The notes under the pieces were generated by a model. The model was not told where the DNA came from and did no database searches. It saw nothing but the letters and a program-made list of their open reading frames with translations. A stretch of 64,000 nucleotides of DNA from Siniperca chuatsi (lineage: Eukaryota; Chordata; Actinopteri; Centrarchiformes; Sinipercidae): assembly GCF_020085105.1 (NCBI RefSeq), contig NC_058042.1, forward strand, positions 28,415,501 through 28,479,500, in the 5' to 3' direction. Below are positions 1-12,479 of this stretch, piece after piece. Both the position numbers and the translations under genes were made by a program. The stretch's first letter is position 1. Each line of letters opens with the position of its first letter.

Positions 1-3000
1 CTATTCACAGTGTGATTGTCTATTAACCAGATCAGCTACAGGTTAGAGCCTAATGTGTTTTTTTCATCTGAAATGATTCAATACAAGCCTTTCAATTCAA
101 TACAAGTGGTGAATCAAACAATTTGTGTGCTGCTGACACAAATGCAAACATTTATCTAAAAAGGATCAAATGTTCCACTTTCTCATTACAAACTCTCAAA
201 TATTTTACTTCTATAATGCTAAATACATAAACTGATAACAGAAATGAAGTACACAGTCTGCGGTATTTCTTCTTTGTTCATAACGTGCAGCAGCATGCTG
301 TATTAACAGCGAAGCCTGATTATTATTTCAACCCCTCAAATATGACAATGTGATCAACATCTATTAGTTTAGCTTGTTTAATTGCATTACTTTATGTAAA
401 TATACCAACAAATGTCACATATTTAAGAAATGTTCAGAACATTATCCAGAAAAGCACAGCCATCTAAGCTCTGAGCACTTGATCTGCAAAACAGATTTTA
501 TCCAAAAGAAAATCGTATTATCTTCATATACTCTCAACATACCTCCCCTCTCCAATATACTGTGTCAATGAATCACTATATTACCAACAGGACTTTGCTC
601 ATGCTAGTGGGAATGTTTTTTCCCCCCCTATATAAAGATGTGCATACATGAGCACAACATTTGGATTACTAGCCAGTGGCTTTGACAGACACACTGTGAA
701 TCACGAAGTGAGCAGCTTTGGAGGATGTACAGCCCTGAATGTAGAATGTAAATGTTGGAAGCTGAGCTGTGAACACATTGCTTTTAGTGTAATGTGACGT
801 TTCCTGGGCAGCAGCCAGGAGCTTTTTCTTCCTTCCTCCTCTGCTGGTAGCTCCCTCCTACAAGCACATGATTACGCTCAGCTTGTGTTTGAAGACTTGG
901 CAGAAAAACAACCTGGCCACATGCTACTATAAACTGCATGGGATTTTGGCAGGCGGTGCAATGAGTGTGCAGACTGAATAGCAGGCAGGCTATAGTGAAA
1001 GGAAAGCTTCCTTCTCCTCTGCATTGCATTGTGGAAGGTCCCAGTCAGCTGCTGTGTTTACCCAAGGGCCTTGACACAGTGGCCCAGTTAGCACCTACGG
1101 GCCCCTGACATCAGCCTGGAGCTCAGCGCAAAGCAGTGGCAGAGGACAGCCAAGAAAGCCACTAACAATAGACGACTCTCACTCATCACCTCCACACCCC
1201 CTCACAGCCTGGCCTTTTCTACAAGCAGAGGCCAGAACCCAAAGAGACCATATCTTTTGTCTGCAACACAGACATTCTGATAAATGTCACGTTGCTTTAT
1301 GTCCCTGATATGACACAGCCTACTGTCTGCTGTCTGGTAGGTCTTTGGATTGGCATGCCATTAACACAAACCACTGTAAATGGTTATGTTAGTGAAGTCA
1401 CTTTACATGGAATCAGTGTATCGAACCTCAATAGTTTTGGTAAAAACCGAAAACCAACTGTCAAGTAACAAAAGCTGATTTCTGATTTAAATAATTATTT
1501 AGCCAATTTTATTTAGGCAAAGTTTTTCTAGCGCTGCTTGGTTTTATACAACATTGGAGAATTTTGGCTTATTTTTCAAAGTGAAAAAAGGGTTTGTTTA
1601 CACTCCTCAAAGTATCACAGTATAAGTGTCATTTAGTATCAGTACCGAAATGCAGGTATCGCATTGACACTAGGTCAAAATCGAAATCAGAGGTGATGAC
1701 AGTATGAGAATACCTTTAATGATTATATTGTTGTAAAATATTTGAGAGGCAGATAATGTAAGAGGATGGTTACACAGAAATATGTTTAGTGTGACAAGGT
1801 TTCATGCTCGAAAACTCAGCTAAGCTGTGTTTTTTACATTTTAAATAGATCATCAAAATCCCTTTAAATACCAAGTACATGCAAAGAATGAATCATGTGA
1901 GCAGCACTGCAAAGACAGACCAACAAGTATATAAGAGACTATACATGGTACAAGGACAACAGTACCTCACATACTGTGCCAAGGGTCACTGCAACAAACA
2001 GTGTGAACAGTAGTCTATATACATGTGTACTGTATATATCACTATATGCAGTCAGCCTATATAAAACTCAAGGAGACTTTGCTCAACAGTGTCATATGAC
2101 TTTGGTTCTATTTCCCTACAGCTGCCAAAGGGATTGGTGGATGTCTTTGTTTCATTTGGCTATTCCCCTTTCTCTGTTTGCCTTCATTAAAGAGCAGGTG
2201 TTGAGATATGCTGAGTGGGAGTGGTTGTAAAGGACGAACAGAACTAGCAATGGTGTGGGGAGGGGGGCTTGTGGTTTCACTACCAACTGATCAAATTACA
2301 GCAGGCACCAGTAGCTCAGTTTCCATTAGAAGCAAGGAAGTCAATCCTCCAGGGTCGAGTTGGGCGAAAAGTGTGACAACTCTAATGGACATGCACCATT
2401 TGCATTTAAATGTGAGACCTTTTTGCATTTCAATTCAATTAAATGGAGACGAGCAGTGTGGCCCTCAGTGACAATGCGCATGAGGGGTCAACCATAAAGT
2501 AATTTGCATGATGTTGCAGGAGCGATTACTTTAGCTGAAAGGCAGACACATCAAATACAAAGGCAAGAAAACATGTGCTCTTAGCAGGTACACTTGGCAA
2601 AGTTAAATGAAATGGGTCTTTTGAGAGGACCACAACATACTTCTTGCTCATGCTGCACCTCCCATCACTTCATGTGAAGTGGGATCTGAACGGGAGTACA
2701 GAACACTCAGACTTCAAGGGGCACAACTTTACGCAAACATGTCCACAATGCAAATCACTAGAGCATACAGATTATAAAACCACAAAAGGAAATGAGCACT
2801 TCAACGTCGCAACAGCTGCATCTTCTATCTCTCTGAAGGAGGTATAGACATGAGGAACGGGGAAAGTCCAAATATGATACACAACAGAATTGCCACTTGT
2901 AAAGTAATACAATTAAGAGCAGTGAAAGTTTTTATTTGATATCCAAGTTTGGATATGTAACATGCCTTTGAACGGATATGATGCCAGAAAAACTGTTTAG

Positions 3001-3324
3001 TTGACAACACATAGCGCTTATGTGATGTGTTACAGATACTTTGAAACACAGGTTGCCAAATGTTTTCAAACCATGGGACCACAGAGCTCAATTTGAAAGA
3101 AGTTTGGTCCAAGTATTCTCCATCTAGGATGTTTGTGTGGCTTATATTTCACCCACATTACCGGTGTAGGGTGAAAATGTAACTATTAGTGTAAACCATT
3201 CCTCATTTCGATGGAGAACACCGTAGGATCCCCTCAAGCATGCAGGACAGCGAATCCATGAATGAATAACCTAACACACTCTAGATCCAGTAGTCTTGTG
3301 TGTGGATGGCAGAATCATCATGAT

Positions 3325-3355
3325 AGACTAGACACTGCCAATTAGTGTCTAGTCT
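3325..3355. repeat. Perfect 12-bp stem hairpin in arid3b intron 2
   Basis: AGACTAGACACT and AGTGTCTAGTCT are separated by GCCAATT. Confidence 0.85.
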
Positions 3356-4764
3356 GTCAGTGCTGTGTTTGACCAAGCCATGGTGTGGCTGAGGTGAGGG
3401 GACTGGACACACCATGAGAAGCCTCCCCCCGCCTGCCAGCAGCAGATGTGCCCTTTGGGACTCAGACAAATAAAAAAAGTGTTTCTGCCTGCACCAGCGG
3501 GCCCTCCCATCCAGCTCCTCCCATTCAGGCCCTTTGGCTTTTTTCTTTTACAGCCCCTGCGACAATGAGTGAAATCAATTGAAAGATCACCAATCAGGGA
3601 CCCGACTACAACACGGACATGCACCCACCTACCCACCCACCCACCCCCATCAAACCCCCTGTCTCTTGTTGGGAGCCCCCAGTGGGAATGTTCACTGTTT
3701 GAAGAGTTAACTCTTAATTCCGTCTGGAATGTTTCCTCTGGGTGGGGCAGTGTAGTGTGTTGAGCCAGACCACTAACCCCTCTTCTCCTTCCACAGCATC
3801 TCCTCCACCCTCTCCCTCCCCCTTCATCTCCCTACTAAATTCAATACCTCTATTTCTGGGCAAGGGGAATCGTCCACACTTGGCTGTTAAGAGCAGGTCA
3901 GCACAAAATAAAGCTTGGTCTATGCCAGCATGATTACACCTTACACAGTAATTCAGATTAATCTGAAACTGTCATTTGCATGTGAAAAATTTCCCACCCA
4001 GACATTTTAGGGTCCTTTAATAGATGTTTGCCATCCACACTAATGTACCAAAAACCATAGAAAATTGTTTCTCAGTTGAGCAAGATCAGGTCACTTGAGC
4101 CAGCAGTGTTGCACTTTAGCACATGACAAATTGGCATAAAAAGTAGTAAGCATTGCCACACTATTAGGTGATGCTGGAGATTTTAAGTTTATCCAAGTTA
4201 ATATTAAGTGGCTGCCAAAAATGTCACCAGCTTAGTGGGGATGGGAGGTTAAAAGTAGCAGAAACGTGCAAGTTTTCAAATGAATCTATCATAATGTGGT
4301 TATTGGCATAAACAGCTCACAGGATAGATATTGTGATAATGAATTAAGAACAGAATTGTATTAATCACTGTTGACCTTTCATATGTAACTATTTTTAAAT
4401 ACAACAGAATAATTTAAATTAGTTTAAATGTTCCACTATTGTCTATACACCAACTCTACTAGAAACTGGAAGTGCAACATATAATTACACATCACTAATC
4501 GTGCAGTTGTACATCCTTATTTGTTTCCATCGTGACACAAATTCAACCATAGCCATTACAGTTGGGCCACATTAAGCAGAGTAGTGTCAAAAGCCCAGTC
4601 GCCTCTATCCAACCCAACCAGCCAAGACCTGCTGTTAATAAGGCAAAGCAAGGTTTATACAGCAACTACAAACATAAACTGAAAAAACCCAAAGCAACGC
4701 ACCATATACATGAATGTGTAAACACCACACAACACCTCAGTCTGTTAAAAATAATATATTTTTA

Positions 4765-5470
4765 GGCCCCTTGCAGCGACTGCTGCGAGGTCCCTATTGA
4801 AACTGAAGGAATTATTTTTATTTGCTGCATTCATTTGCATTTTTCAAGGCCTAAATGTGCATGAAAACTCATGAAACTTTGCACATGTTAGACGTGGCGA
4901 TAACGTTGATGTTTTATGGGTCTTGCGCATGGGTGTGGCAAAATGGTTCCATAGCACCCCCTAGAGAGCAGCCCCTGCGGCGCGTTTCACCAAATGTACA
5001 AAATTTGGCGAAGAAAAGTTTTCAAAAGCTTGAGTTTTTGTTGAACTGCATATTTGTGGCATGGCGTTTGCATCAGCAAAGACCCTGATATTGTTTCAAT
5101 GTGAAGATTGTGAATTTCCATCAAACACCGACGCATTATTCGCTGTGAAACAGGAAGTTGTTGTAACTTGAGTGTACATTGTCCAATCTGCCCCAAATTT
5201 CACATGTTTGATAAGAGTCCTGGCCTGAGCACATCTTCATGCCAATTAGGAGTTTTAGTAATTGCGCAGTCAACTGAGCATCATTTGATTTACATGAAAT
5301 TTTCAGGGTGTGGTCCACACATATATTGGAACTTAACGAGTAATTAGTGGGTGTTCTTGAACACCACATAGCAGACACAGGAAGTGACATTTACCTCCTC
5401 TGTGCAGCATCCAAAACACGTGAAAATTCAGACCGAACCTCCGGCAATCACGGCGCAGCTGCGTCGATCA
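4765..5470. repeat. Probable teleost dispersed repeat
   Basis: It begins GGCCCCTTGCAGCGACTGCTGCGAGGTCCCTATTG-like (only the start quoted: GGCCCCTTGCAGCGACTG). It has higher GC content and CpGs than its surroundings, including GCGGCGCGTTTCACC near 4,978. This resembles fish transposon-derived repeats. The boundaries are estimates. Confidence 0.4.
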
Positions 5471-8400
5471 GACACCTTTAGCCAGCCTAATCTGGATTGA
5501 GATAAGTGTGGTAGCTAAGGGGGCACATTTAGAAATGAGGTTAACCATTTAGTGTCCAGACCATTCATCACAAATGCCATTATTAATTAAATTTTGTAGG
5601 CATGAAGTCATCCAGATGACAAACAGCCTGGTGAGGAATTAAAGGCATTCTCACAAGAAGAAATATTCCATTTAAATTAAAGTTACATATTCCTTGACAC
5701 ATAAGGTCAAGTAACCGTATTTCTGATGATTTACAAGTCATTCATTTTCTTTGATTACAGTGGATTAATTAGTTACAGCAGAAGTTAACAGTCAGGGTTG
5801 AGGTTTTCAATTCAATGTGTAGCTCAACAGTTTGAGCATGGCAGAGACAATACAGGTCTCACACATTAGTCACGCTTCTTGTTCTGAACAAGCACTGCAA
5901 CATGTTTTAATGGACCTCAGCCTTCCTCATTATTTCCCATGTGAATGACCTCCATTTGCAGGCAGTTTGTACAAACAGGGGTCAGACGGTAATTCCAGCC
6001 TCATTACATCAGCATAACAGGAAGTCCAGTAAACAGAATAAGACTAAGTACCCCATTTAAAACCCAGTGACAGTTATGGCATGCAAGACACCAAATAACA
6101 TTCAGAAAGCAGAAACCAGGTCAGGTTGGCGTATAGATCATGCACACCAGGCAGTGAGGCCTCCTGGCTCCCACCGCAACACAGCTGACAGACATGGTGA
6201 TACTGTTGTACGTTTTTCACACATCCAGCGGCCTTCCCAACAACACTGCAGCGGTGAGCTGAAGCACCAGGATTGAGTTGTTCCACATTACACTTGAGTC
6301 CATCTGCTAATACAACGTCCTCCTCATTTATCATAAATGAACCATAAACGAGGCCAAATATTCCTGACTCTAAAAGCTCACACACAGTCCTTATTGATCT
6401 CTGCGCTGCAGTCGTGCAGCTCCCCACTTCCTGGCTGATGTGTTGCTAGGGCAACAGCTAAATTATGCAACAGCGCTGGCTCAGACAAGCTTCACTGCCT
6501 GAGCAGCAGATGAAGGACTCAATGATAGCAGGGCTCAGCAGCAACAGATGACCAGTTATCCGCAGAAACCAGATTTGGACCACTGTGGGCTGGGTGCCCT
6601 TGTTGGCCACCACTTTTCCTGTGTCAAATGTATCCCTCACCCAAGTGGTAGACTAGTTCTACCTTCTTTTGTTCTGCCAAGGCAAATGAGAGTTCTACTT
6701 TTGCACTGATTTACTTACTCTCAAATGATGAAACAACCAAGTTCTCCAGCTTTTCCTGGTTTGCAGCATTTCCAGATTAAAAATGTCTCTGATCTGACCC
6801 AAATGGCAAACTACAAATCTAATCAGGGTGTGCAGGGGGTAATTATCCAGCCTCTAGTAATTGAGCCTGCTAAATACATGACCTTGCAAATGTACAATCA
6901 AAATTTACTAGGCCAACGTTCTTGGTTATTAGTCTATGTGACACAATGAAAGAGAACCAAATTGTGTAATGTTAAGTATTCTTAATATGATTTTCTTCAT
7001 TGAACCATGAGATACCATTAAACAAGAGCAGAAAACACCTCAATTAGAAAACAGTTAAAATGTTGCCAGCAATCTGTCAACTTGATGCCTAGTTTCATGC
7101 CTGGCAAACACTCCTAAAACGTACTATTCAGCTCTGTGATGTGACGAGAGAAGTACTCATATCGGTTTCTATGTCTTGTAGCTTTGTCATCTCTCTCCCT
7201 CTGTGATCACAGCAGTGCAAATGTAGACATGCTCTGCTCACTGTCTCCACTTTGTCTCATTTGTCAGTTGGTGGAGTTGCACAGGAATGAACAGCATGTA
7301 AACATAAAACTTGTAAACCTGTGGAACGAAAACCCACTGCACTTACATACCACCTGTAGCATACCACACAACATTGCTCAGTTAATTAATCTAACTGAAG
7401 CGATGTCCCCACCAATATAGTGGCACATGATACACAAGCTGTGTTCTGCAGGCATGATTAAAACTCTATTAATCACAGAGGGATTATCACAAGGAGCAGA
7501 GGAGTCTATGGCGTGTGTGTGTGTGTGTGTGTATGTGAGCAGGAGGGGTTGGGGAGTAGATTACAGGGGTCATGCAGCCTCTGTCCCACTGCGGTAGAGG
7601 CCAGAGTGCTGAGGCCGGCCGGCTGCCCGCCCTGGCTCTCTCCCTACGCAACGCCTTTGTCCATCCCCTTGTTTGACAATTATTTACTCTGCTGTTTAGG
7701 ACAGGGCTGAGGTCACTACACATACATCACTGACATGAAAACATTGGCTACCCATGTCCCTCCACCCCTTTTTGACCTGTATAGGCCCTCACCACTCACA
7801 TACACTCAGGATTACAAGACTACAAGATGGACTAATCAAATGGTTGTCATTCAAGTGTTGCTGCTGGGTGAGGCAAATACAACTAAACATTACTTTGTTA
7901 CAACAGGGATATGCACTGGTTGATTGTTCTTATTCTGGCACGTTAGGCTCCACCGACTGTCTAGGAGCTACGTCTGACCTTTGCAATCATCACTATTACT
8001 TGAAATGTTGGTGAACTAGCAAATGGACATTATTATCCTGCTTGTCTCTCTGTAAGAGCCACACTATTTAAATATGGTCTGCTATGGCTCAAGAGCATGG
8101 CAGCATCTCTGTCAGAGTGGTCACAGCATTCGCACAAAGGGTGCTTTGGGTAAAAGCCTCCACCCAATGTGACTGGCAACATGAAATGTAAATTGTCTTC
8201 CATACATTTGTCACTTTTAGCTAGTCATCCCATCGCCCCTCTGTCACTGCTTTTAGAACATAATAAATGTGCTCCCCGCATTATTACAGGGGTCGGTATC
8301 TGCCAGGCTTGTCTCTGGCCTCTCGTAGACAATGACATCAAAAAAAAACAAACAAAACAACAACAAAAAAAAAAACTGTTCCCCTGCCTCCACTGTCCCC

Positions 8401-10002
8401 CTCCCCCCTACAGTGGTGCAACCTGAAACTGCCTGAAGAGATGAGCCGTCATTAAATACTGCAGAGCTGACATAATGACAGGAAAGATAAAAGAGAGGAA
8501 ACAAAAAAAGGCCAGACTAATTCTCGTCCCATAATGCCTCCCCCAACCCCCAGGCTCAGCCCGCCTCTCCTAATAAAAGACACCAGGCCACAGATAGGGC
8601 ACTGGTCAGCTACAACTTTGCTGCTGTGATCTTCTGTTCTGACAATGTTCACACAAAGCCTGGCCACCTCACAGAATAATACTACTCCACTCTTCCTGAC
8701 ACCTCTGGAAACAATAAGCAGCCCAAACAATGCAGTGAAACTCAATTTCATAAAATGCTCAGATCCAATAGTGTGATGTGTTTAATCATCTCCAGTCGAT
8801 CCCTGTGAGGGCAGAGGCTCTACTTGATATACAATAAAAAAATGCAACTACTACTGCTCTTCCTCCCACCTCTATACTACTGCCTTCCCCAAATTTGGAA
8901 ATGTGGTCTAGAGAAGCACCATTCAAAGACATTTGCCTTTAAATAGACAGTAATAAAATCCAGACACATGATAGTCCAGCACCCTCAGCCCACTGATCAA
9001 TCTCAGATAGGTCCTCTGACACTAGCCACTCTTGTGCAACTAAGGCTTTTTATATCACCCACAGGCTGCTGAGCTCTCTTTAACCTGTTATGTCCCAAGC
9101 TAAGATGCTTAACCACATGTAGCTCGGTGTGGCTCCTAGTTGGCATTCCAGCATTCTGTAACACTGTGCTGAGGCAATATTTACTTCAAGGGAAAGTGTA
9201 CTTGGCACACAGCCGAAATTGTGTGTGTGTGTGTGTGTGTGTGTGTGGATGGGGGTGTGAGATGGGTTGCTACTGTGTACTACATCAAACCTTCCCACCC
9301 ACCCAAAATCCTCATGCTGACCTGGCCAACCACCCACAGCCTCAAAGCAGCCCCCTGCCCTGCCTTACGCCTCTAGCTGGATCAGAGCCAAACCAGAGCC
9401 TGAGCAAAGTGCCAAGAGGGACAGAGAATGAGAGAGACACACACACAGAATGTGAGCGCAGAGAGAGAGAACTAGTGAATGTGAACACATTGCGCTCCAG
9501 CCTGGCCCTCTGCCAGGACTCACTTAGGAGGATTTTTAGCCACAAAAGACAATCGGCAGACAACCATCTACAGAGATTTGAAGTGTCTCACAAAGATACT
9601 GCTGGAGAGGTTTGTCCCACAGTCAAGATTAAGCAGTTGCTCACAGCAGGGGGCTGGACAGAGAAATCAAACAAAACACTCAACGGGAGGGTGGTGAACA
9701 GTGAAAGACCTTATGCTTTTGGGTCATAATGAACAATAGTGTTTTGATTATGCAGCTCTGTGCTGATTCACTGAATTTAAGGAAAGACAGGACAATTTTT
9801 AGGACTTTTTGAAAATCTTTAGTGATGTCCAAAAATCAAGATAGAGTAATCCTGGTTTTTGTATTTCTGATTCAGATTTATATGCATGCAAGCTTTGGTT
9901 TGAGGGGCAATGTTTGGGAGACATAACTGGGAAAAGACCAAAACAGGAATTTATGTAATAAGGAGGAAACGGTGTGGCTAGGAGCTAAGGCAGGGCACTG
10001 AC

Positions 10003-12079
10003 CTGTCTGAAGTGATCATCAAAGCCCCAGTCTGCCTGTCCGTTAGGAGAGGTAGCAGAGTGTGGCCCTGCAGGAGACAGGCCCTCGTCAGGTTCCTGCT
10101 TCACTCTGATAGGTGGGGATGCAGCCCTCTGAGGGGCCGACACAGAGTAACTACCAAACGGACGGACCGGGACGCGGGAGGCGCTCTGCTGTAAAGCGAG
10201 GGTCTGCTTGCGGAGGAACTCCAGACCACTGGCACTTCCCTCATCCTCATCACTGCCCTCATCCCCCTCCATCATCTCATTGTCATCATCCTCATCCCCA
10301 GAATCCCGGCCTCTGTCCTCATCATCCTCTCTTTCCGAGTCCACACTGCTCTGATTGGACACCCGGAGAGGCAACCCGCCACCAGGGACCACTCCAGCCA
10401 GGCCTTTGCCCATGAAGCTGGCCCCAGAAGCCCGGGCAGCTGCCAGGATAGCCTGCTGGGCAGCAACCTGCTGAGCATACATGATGTGGGCCTCTCGCAG
10501 CTTCCTCTCCTTGCGCTCCATTTCCAGTCGGGCCTGCTGCTGCCGCTGGAGCTGCTCCATTACTGCCTCCAGCTTCATCCCCCCTGTAGAGGTGCTCTGA
10601 GGAAAGGCCACACCAGGCTCCTGAGACATGCTGGGCTGTGGGAGGAAGAGAAGGAGTCAGGGATGACCTACCAAATACTGAAATCAAATGACCCCTTTAT
10701 CTCATTATACAGGATGAAATGAGAAGGCACATGCATCCCCTGCAAATAATCAAAGCTACAATGGAAACAAAGGAGCCTGATTTGAACATAAACTCACACA
10801 CAACAACACTGACAATCCAACCACATTATTTTTATGTCCATTTTATTTATATAGCCAATATCACAAATTTGCCTCCGGTGGGCTTTACAATATGTACAGC
10901 ATAAGACACCCGCTATCCTTAGACATTCAATTTGGATAAGGAAAAACTCCCCCCAAAAGAACTTTTAATGGAAAAAGTGGAAGAAACCTCAGGAAGAGCA
11001 ACAGAGGAGGGATCCCTCTTCCTCTTCTCTTCATCAGGTTCATGTAGTAAAAACGTGCTATGCTGTAACTCCTTGCACTCAGTCACTTTTGTCAATGTTT
11101 GAACCGGGGGCCTGAGCTGAGTGCCACCGAGTCAAAAGTTGGAAAATCCTCAGCATCATAGCAATAAATCTGAACTATATATGCTAATATGAAAAAAGAA
11201 AAGCATGTGTAAAACCAGAAACAAGGAAGCAAGAAAATCACTGTAACCATCGTAATGTAACCGGCTCATTACAAAGTAGTTTTGCAAAAAGGACTAAAGC
11301 AATTCTAAAGAGCACTTTTAAGGTTTTAGGGAGTGAACACTGATATCACAGCTAAACGTGAAAACACAGACACTAAGTTACAGCTGCCAACCACGAAAAA
11401 AATCAGAAGACAAACAATTGAAAATATTAGTAATTAATTTTAAGAATTACTATGAGTTCTTGTAGGAGTAGCACAATGATTTCTACTAACGAAATCCTAT
11501 TATACCTTTAAACACCTTTATCAAAGCCGAGAGGGAGGTAAACTGCTTGAAAATTGTCTCCAGTAAAAAAAAAAAAAAACTTCAGTGTTAAATTAAAAAG
11601 GAGGACCTCCAGTCATCTTAATGAGGCAAGCAGCCACCCGAGTGAAAAAAAATCTGTTAAAACTTTCCAAAAATGTACACCTTTTCCGCATTCAACTAGC
11701 TGCCACATCGAATTACGTGGATAACTTAACGTTATGCGTAATAGGTTTTAGGAGAAGTTACCGTTCAAACAAGCAAAACTAACGTTAGCCTACTAACGTT
11801 GTGACATTTTCTAAAAATGTAATACAGTGTTGTCTTATGATTGTAAAATAAGTTGAATAGTAACCTACCATAAAGGTCAATTAGCTCTGAAAGTGTTTTC
11901 TTCTTTTTCTTTTGGAAAACGTAACGTAAAGTTAGCTAGACTTTTTCGTAAATGAAAGACGGACAAACAGCGTCTTTTGGAGGATTTTAGCTCGTTACAG
12001 ACTAGAAGAATGTAGAGGGACCTCGACCGGGGCCACGACTCACCATTTGTGCCTTACTACTGCCTGAATTGTCCACCAT
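10003..12079 (-). CDS. arid3b: ARID3B-like DNA-binding protein, first two coding exons (5' part only)
   Basis: This is the N-terminal part of an AT-rich interaction domain (ARID3) transcription factor. Coding exon 1 is 12,079-12,044 (donor GTGAGT) and exon 2 is 10,635-10,003 (acceptor CCACAG, donor GTCAGT). Both junctions are phase 0, giving 223 residues before the break. I chose the ATG at 12,079 because it has G at -3 and +4. The frame also contains ATGs at residues 12 and 15, and stays open upstream to 12,331. Visible parts are a Gln/Arg-rich predicted coiled coil (about residues 32-81) with an LREAHIMYAQ motif resembling ARID3B, an acidic Ser/Asp/Glu stretch (about 113-145), and VKQE (about 190-193), which fits the SUMO consensus. 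The exon ends at ADWGFDDHFRQ, just before where the ARID would start. The ARID and REKLES domains are not in the window. Linkage to fam219b and cox5a favours arid3b over arid3a or arid3c. Confidence 0.8.
10004..12043 (-). other. arid3b intron 1 region with a fish interspersed repeat
   Basis: Apart from exon 2 (10,003-10,635), this interval is intronic. About 10,831-11,040 resembles a very common teleost repeat, with TTTATTTATATAGCCAATAT near its start and AGGAGGGATCCCTCTTCC at its end. A poly-A run lies at about 11,565-11,579. No other gene-like signal was seen. Confidence 0.5.
10831..11040. repeat. Common teleost interspersed repeat
   Basis: Recognised from the phrases TTTATTTATATAGCC, GGGCTTTACAATATGTACAG and GGAAGAAACCTCAGGAAGAG, which recur in many fish genomes. 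The class is uncertain. Confidence 0.55.
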
Positions 12080-12470
12080 CCCTCCTTTCTTGTCTTTATC
12101 CTCCTTCCCTCGTCTGTGGCAGTGGCACTCGTTCAAACACTTGTAAACACACGCGCGCGCGCACAGGGGGCGATATACTGTGCACGCACCGTAGATTCCG
12201 ACTGATCCGCCTACCCGAAAGGTGCAATATGCTCTCTTCTGGGCGACCTCTCCAAGTGTGACTGTGTTCCTTTCTTTCTTGCTTCCCCTCCACTGATTTT
12301 CGAGATTTTCTTCTTTAATAGTAAAAGGCACCGACTGGAAAATGGCCCGATCTCATATCTCAGAGTGCGCTGAGGTAACTCCCTTCAGTCGTTTTTTTCC
12401 CTCCCCGTCAGCATGGCGCACAACCACAGACTGTGCGCACAACTGCATTAGGCCCGCCCAGCGACAGCAA
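12044..12470 (-). promoter_or_regulatory. arid3b: Putative arid3b first exon and CpG-rich promoter
   Basis: This segment has many more CpGs than its surroundings, including a CGCGCGCGC run near 12,152, and ends at the strong donor of arid3b exon 1. It is the only such patch upstream of the gene, so the transcription start is probably here. I see no TATA box at a convincing distance. The exact start cannot be placed from sequence alone. Confidence 0.5.
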
Positions 12471-12479
12471 CAAGTCTCA

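Larger units (their letters stand above)
1..10002 (-). other. arid3b: arid3b intron 2 (partial, runs off the window)
   Basis: No exon-like frame with splice sites was found on either strand. I looked for the ARID core on the minus strand and did not see it. The stretch contains a perfect 12-bp hairpin near 3,325, a dispersed repeat at 4,765-5,470, and (GT)n tracts at 7,513-7,532 and 9,220-9,247. The open frames here are short and show no recognisable domains. Confidence 0.6.

Noticed and set aside
622..640. TATATAAA-like promoter motif
   Set aside because: No gene follows it on the plus strand and the region is AT-rich intron.
9127..9729. 200-aa plus-strand frame
   Set aside because: It includes a (GT)n tract, has no recognisable domain, and lies in arid3b intron 2 on the opposite strand.
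10113..10415. Plus-strand frame overlapping arid3b exon 2
   Set aside because: It is the shadow of the real minus-strand exon, generated by its acidic repeats.
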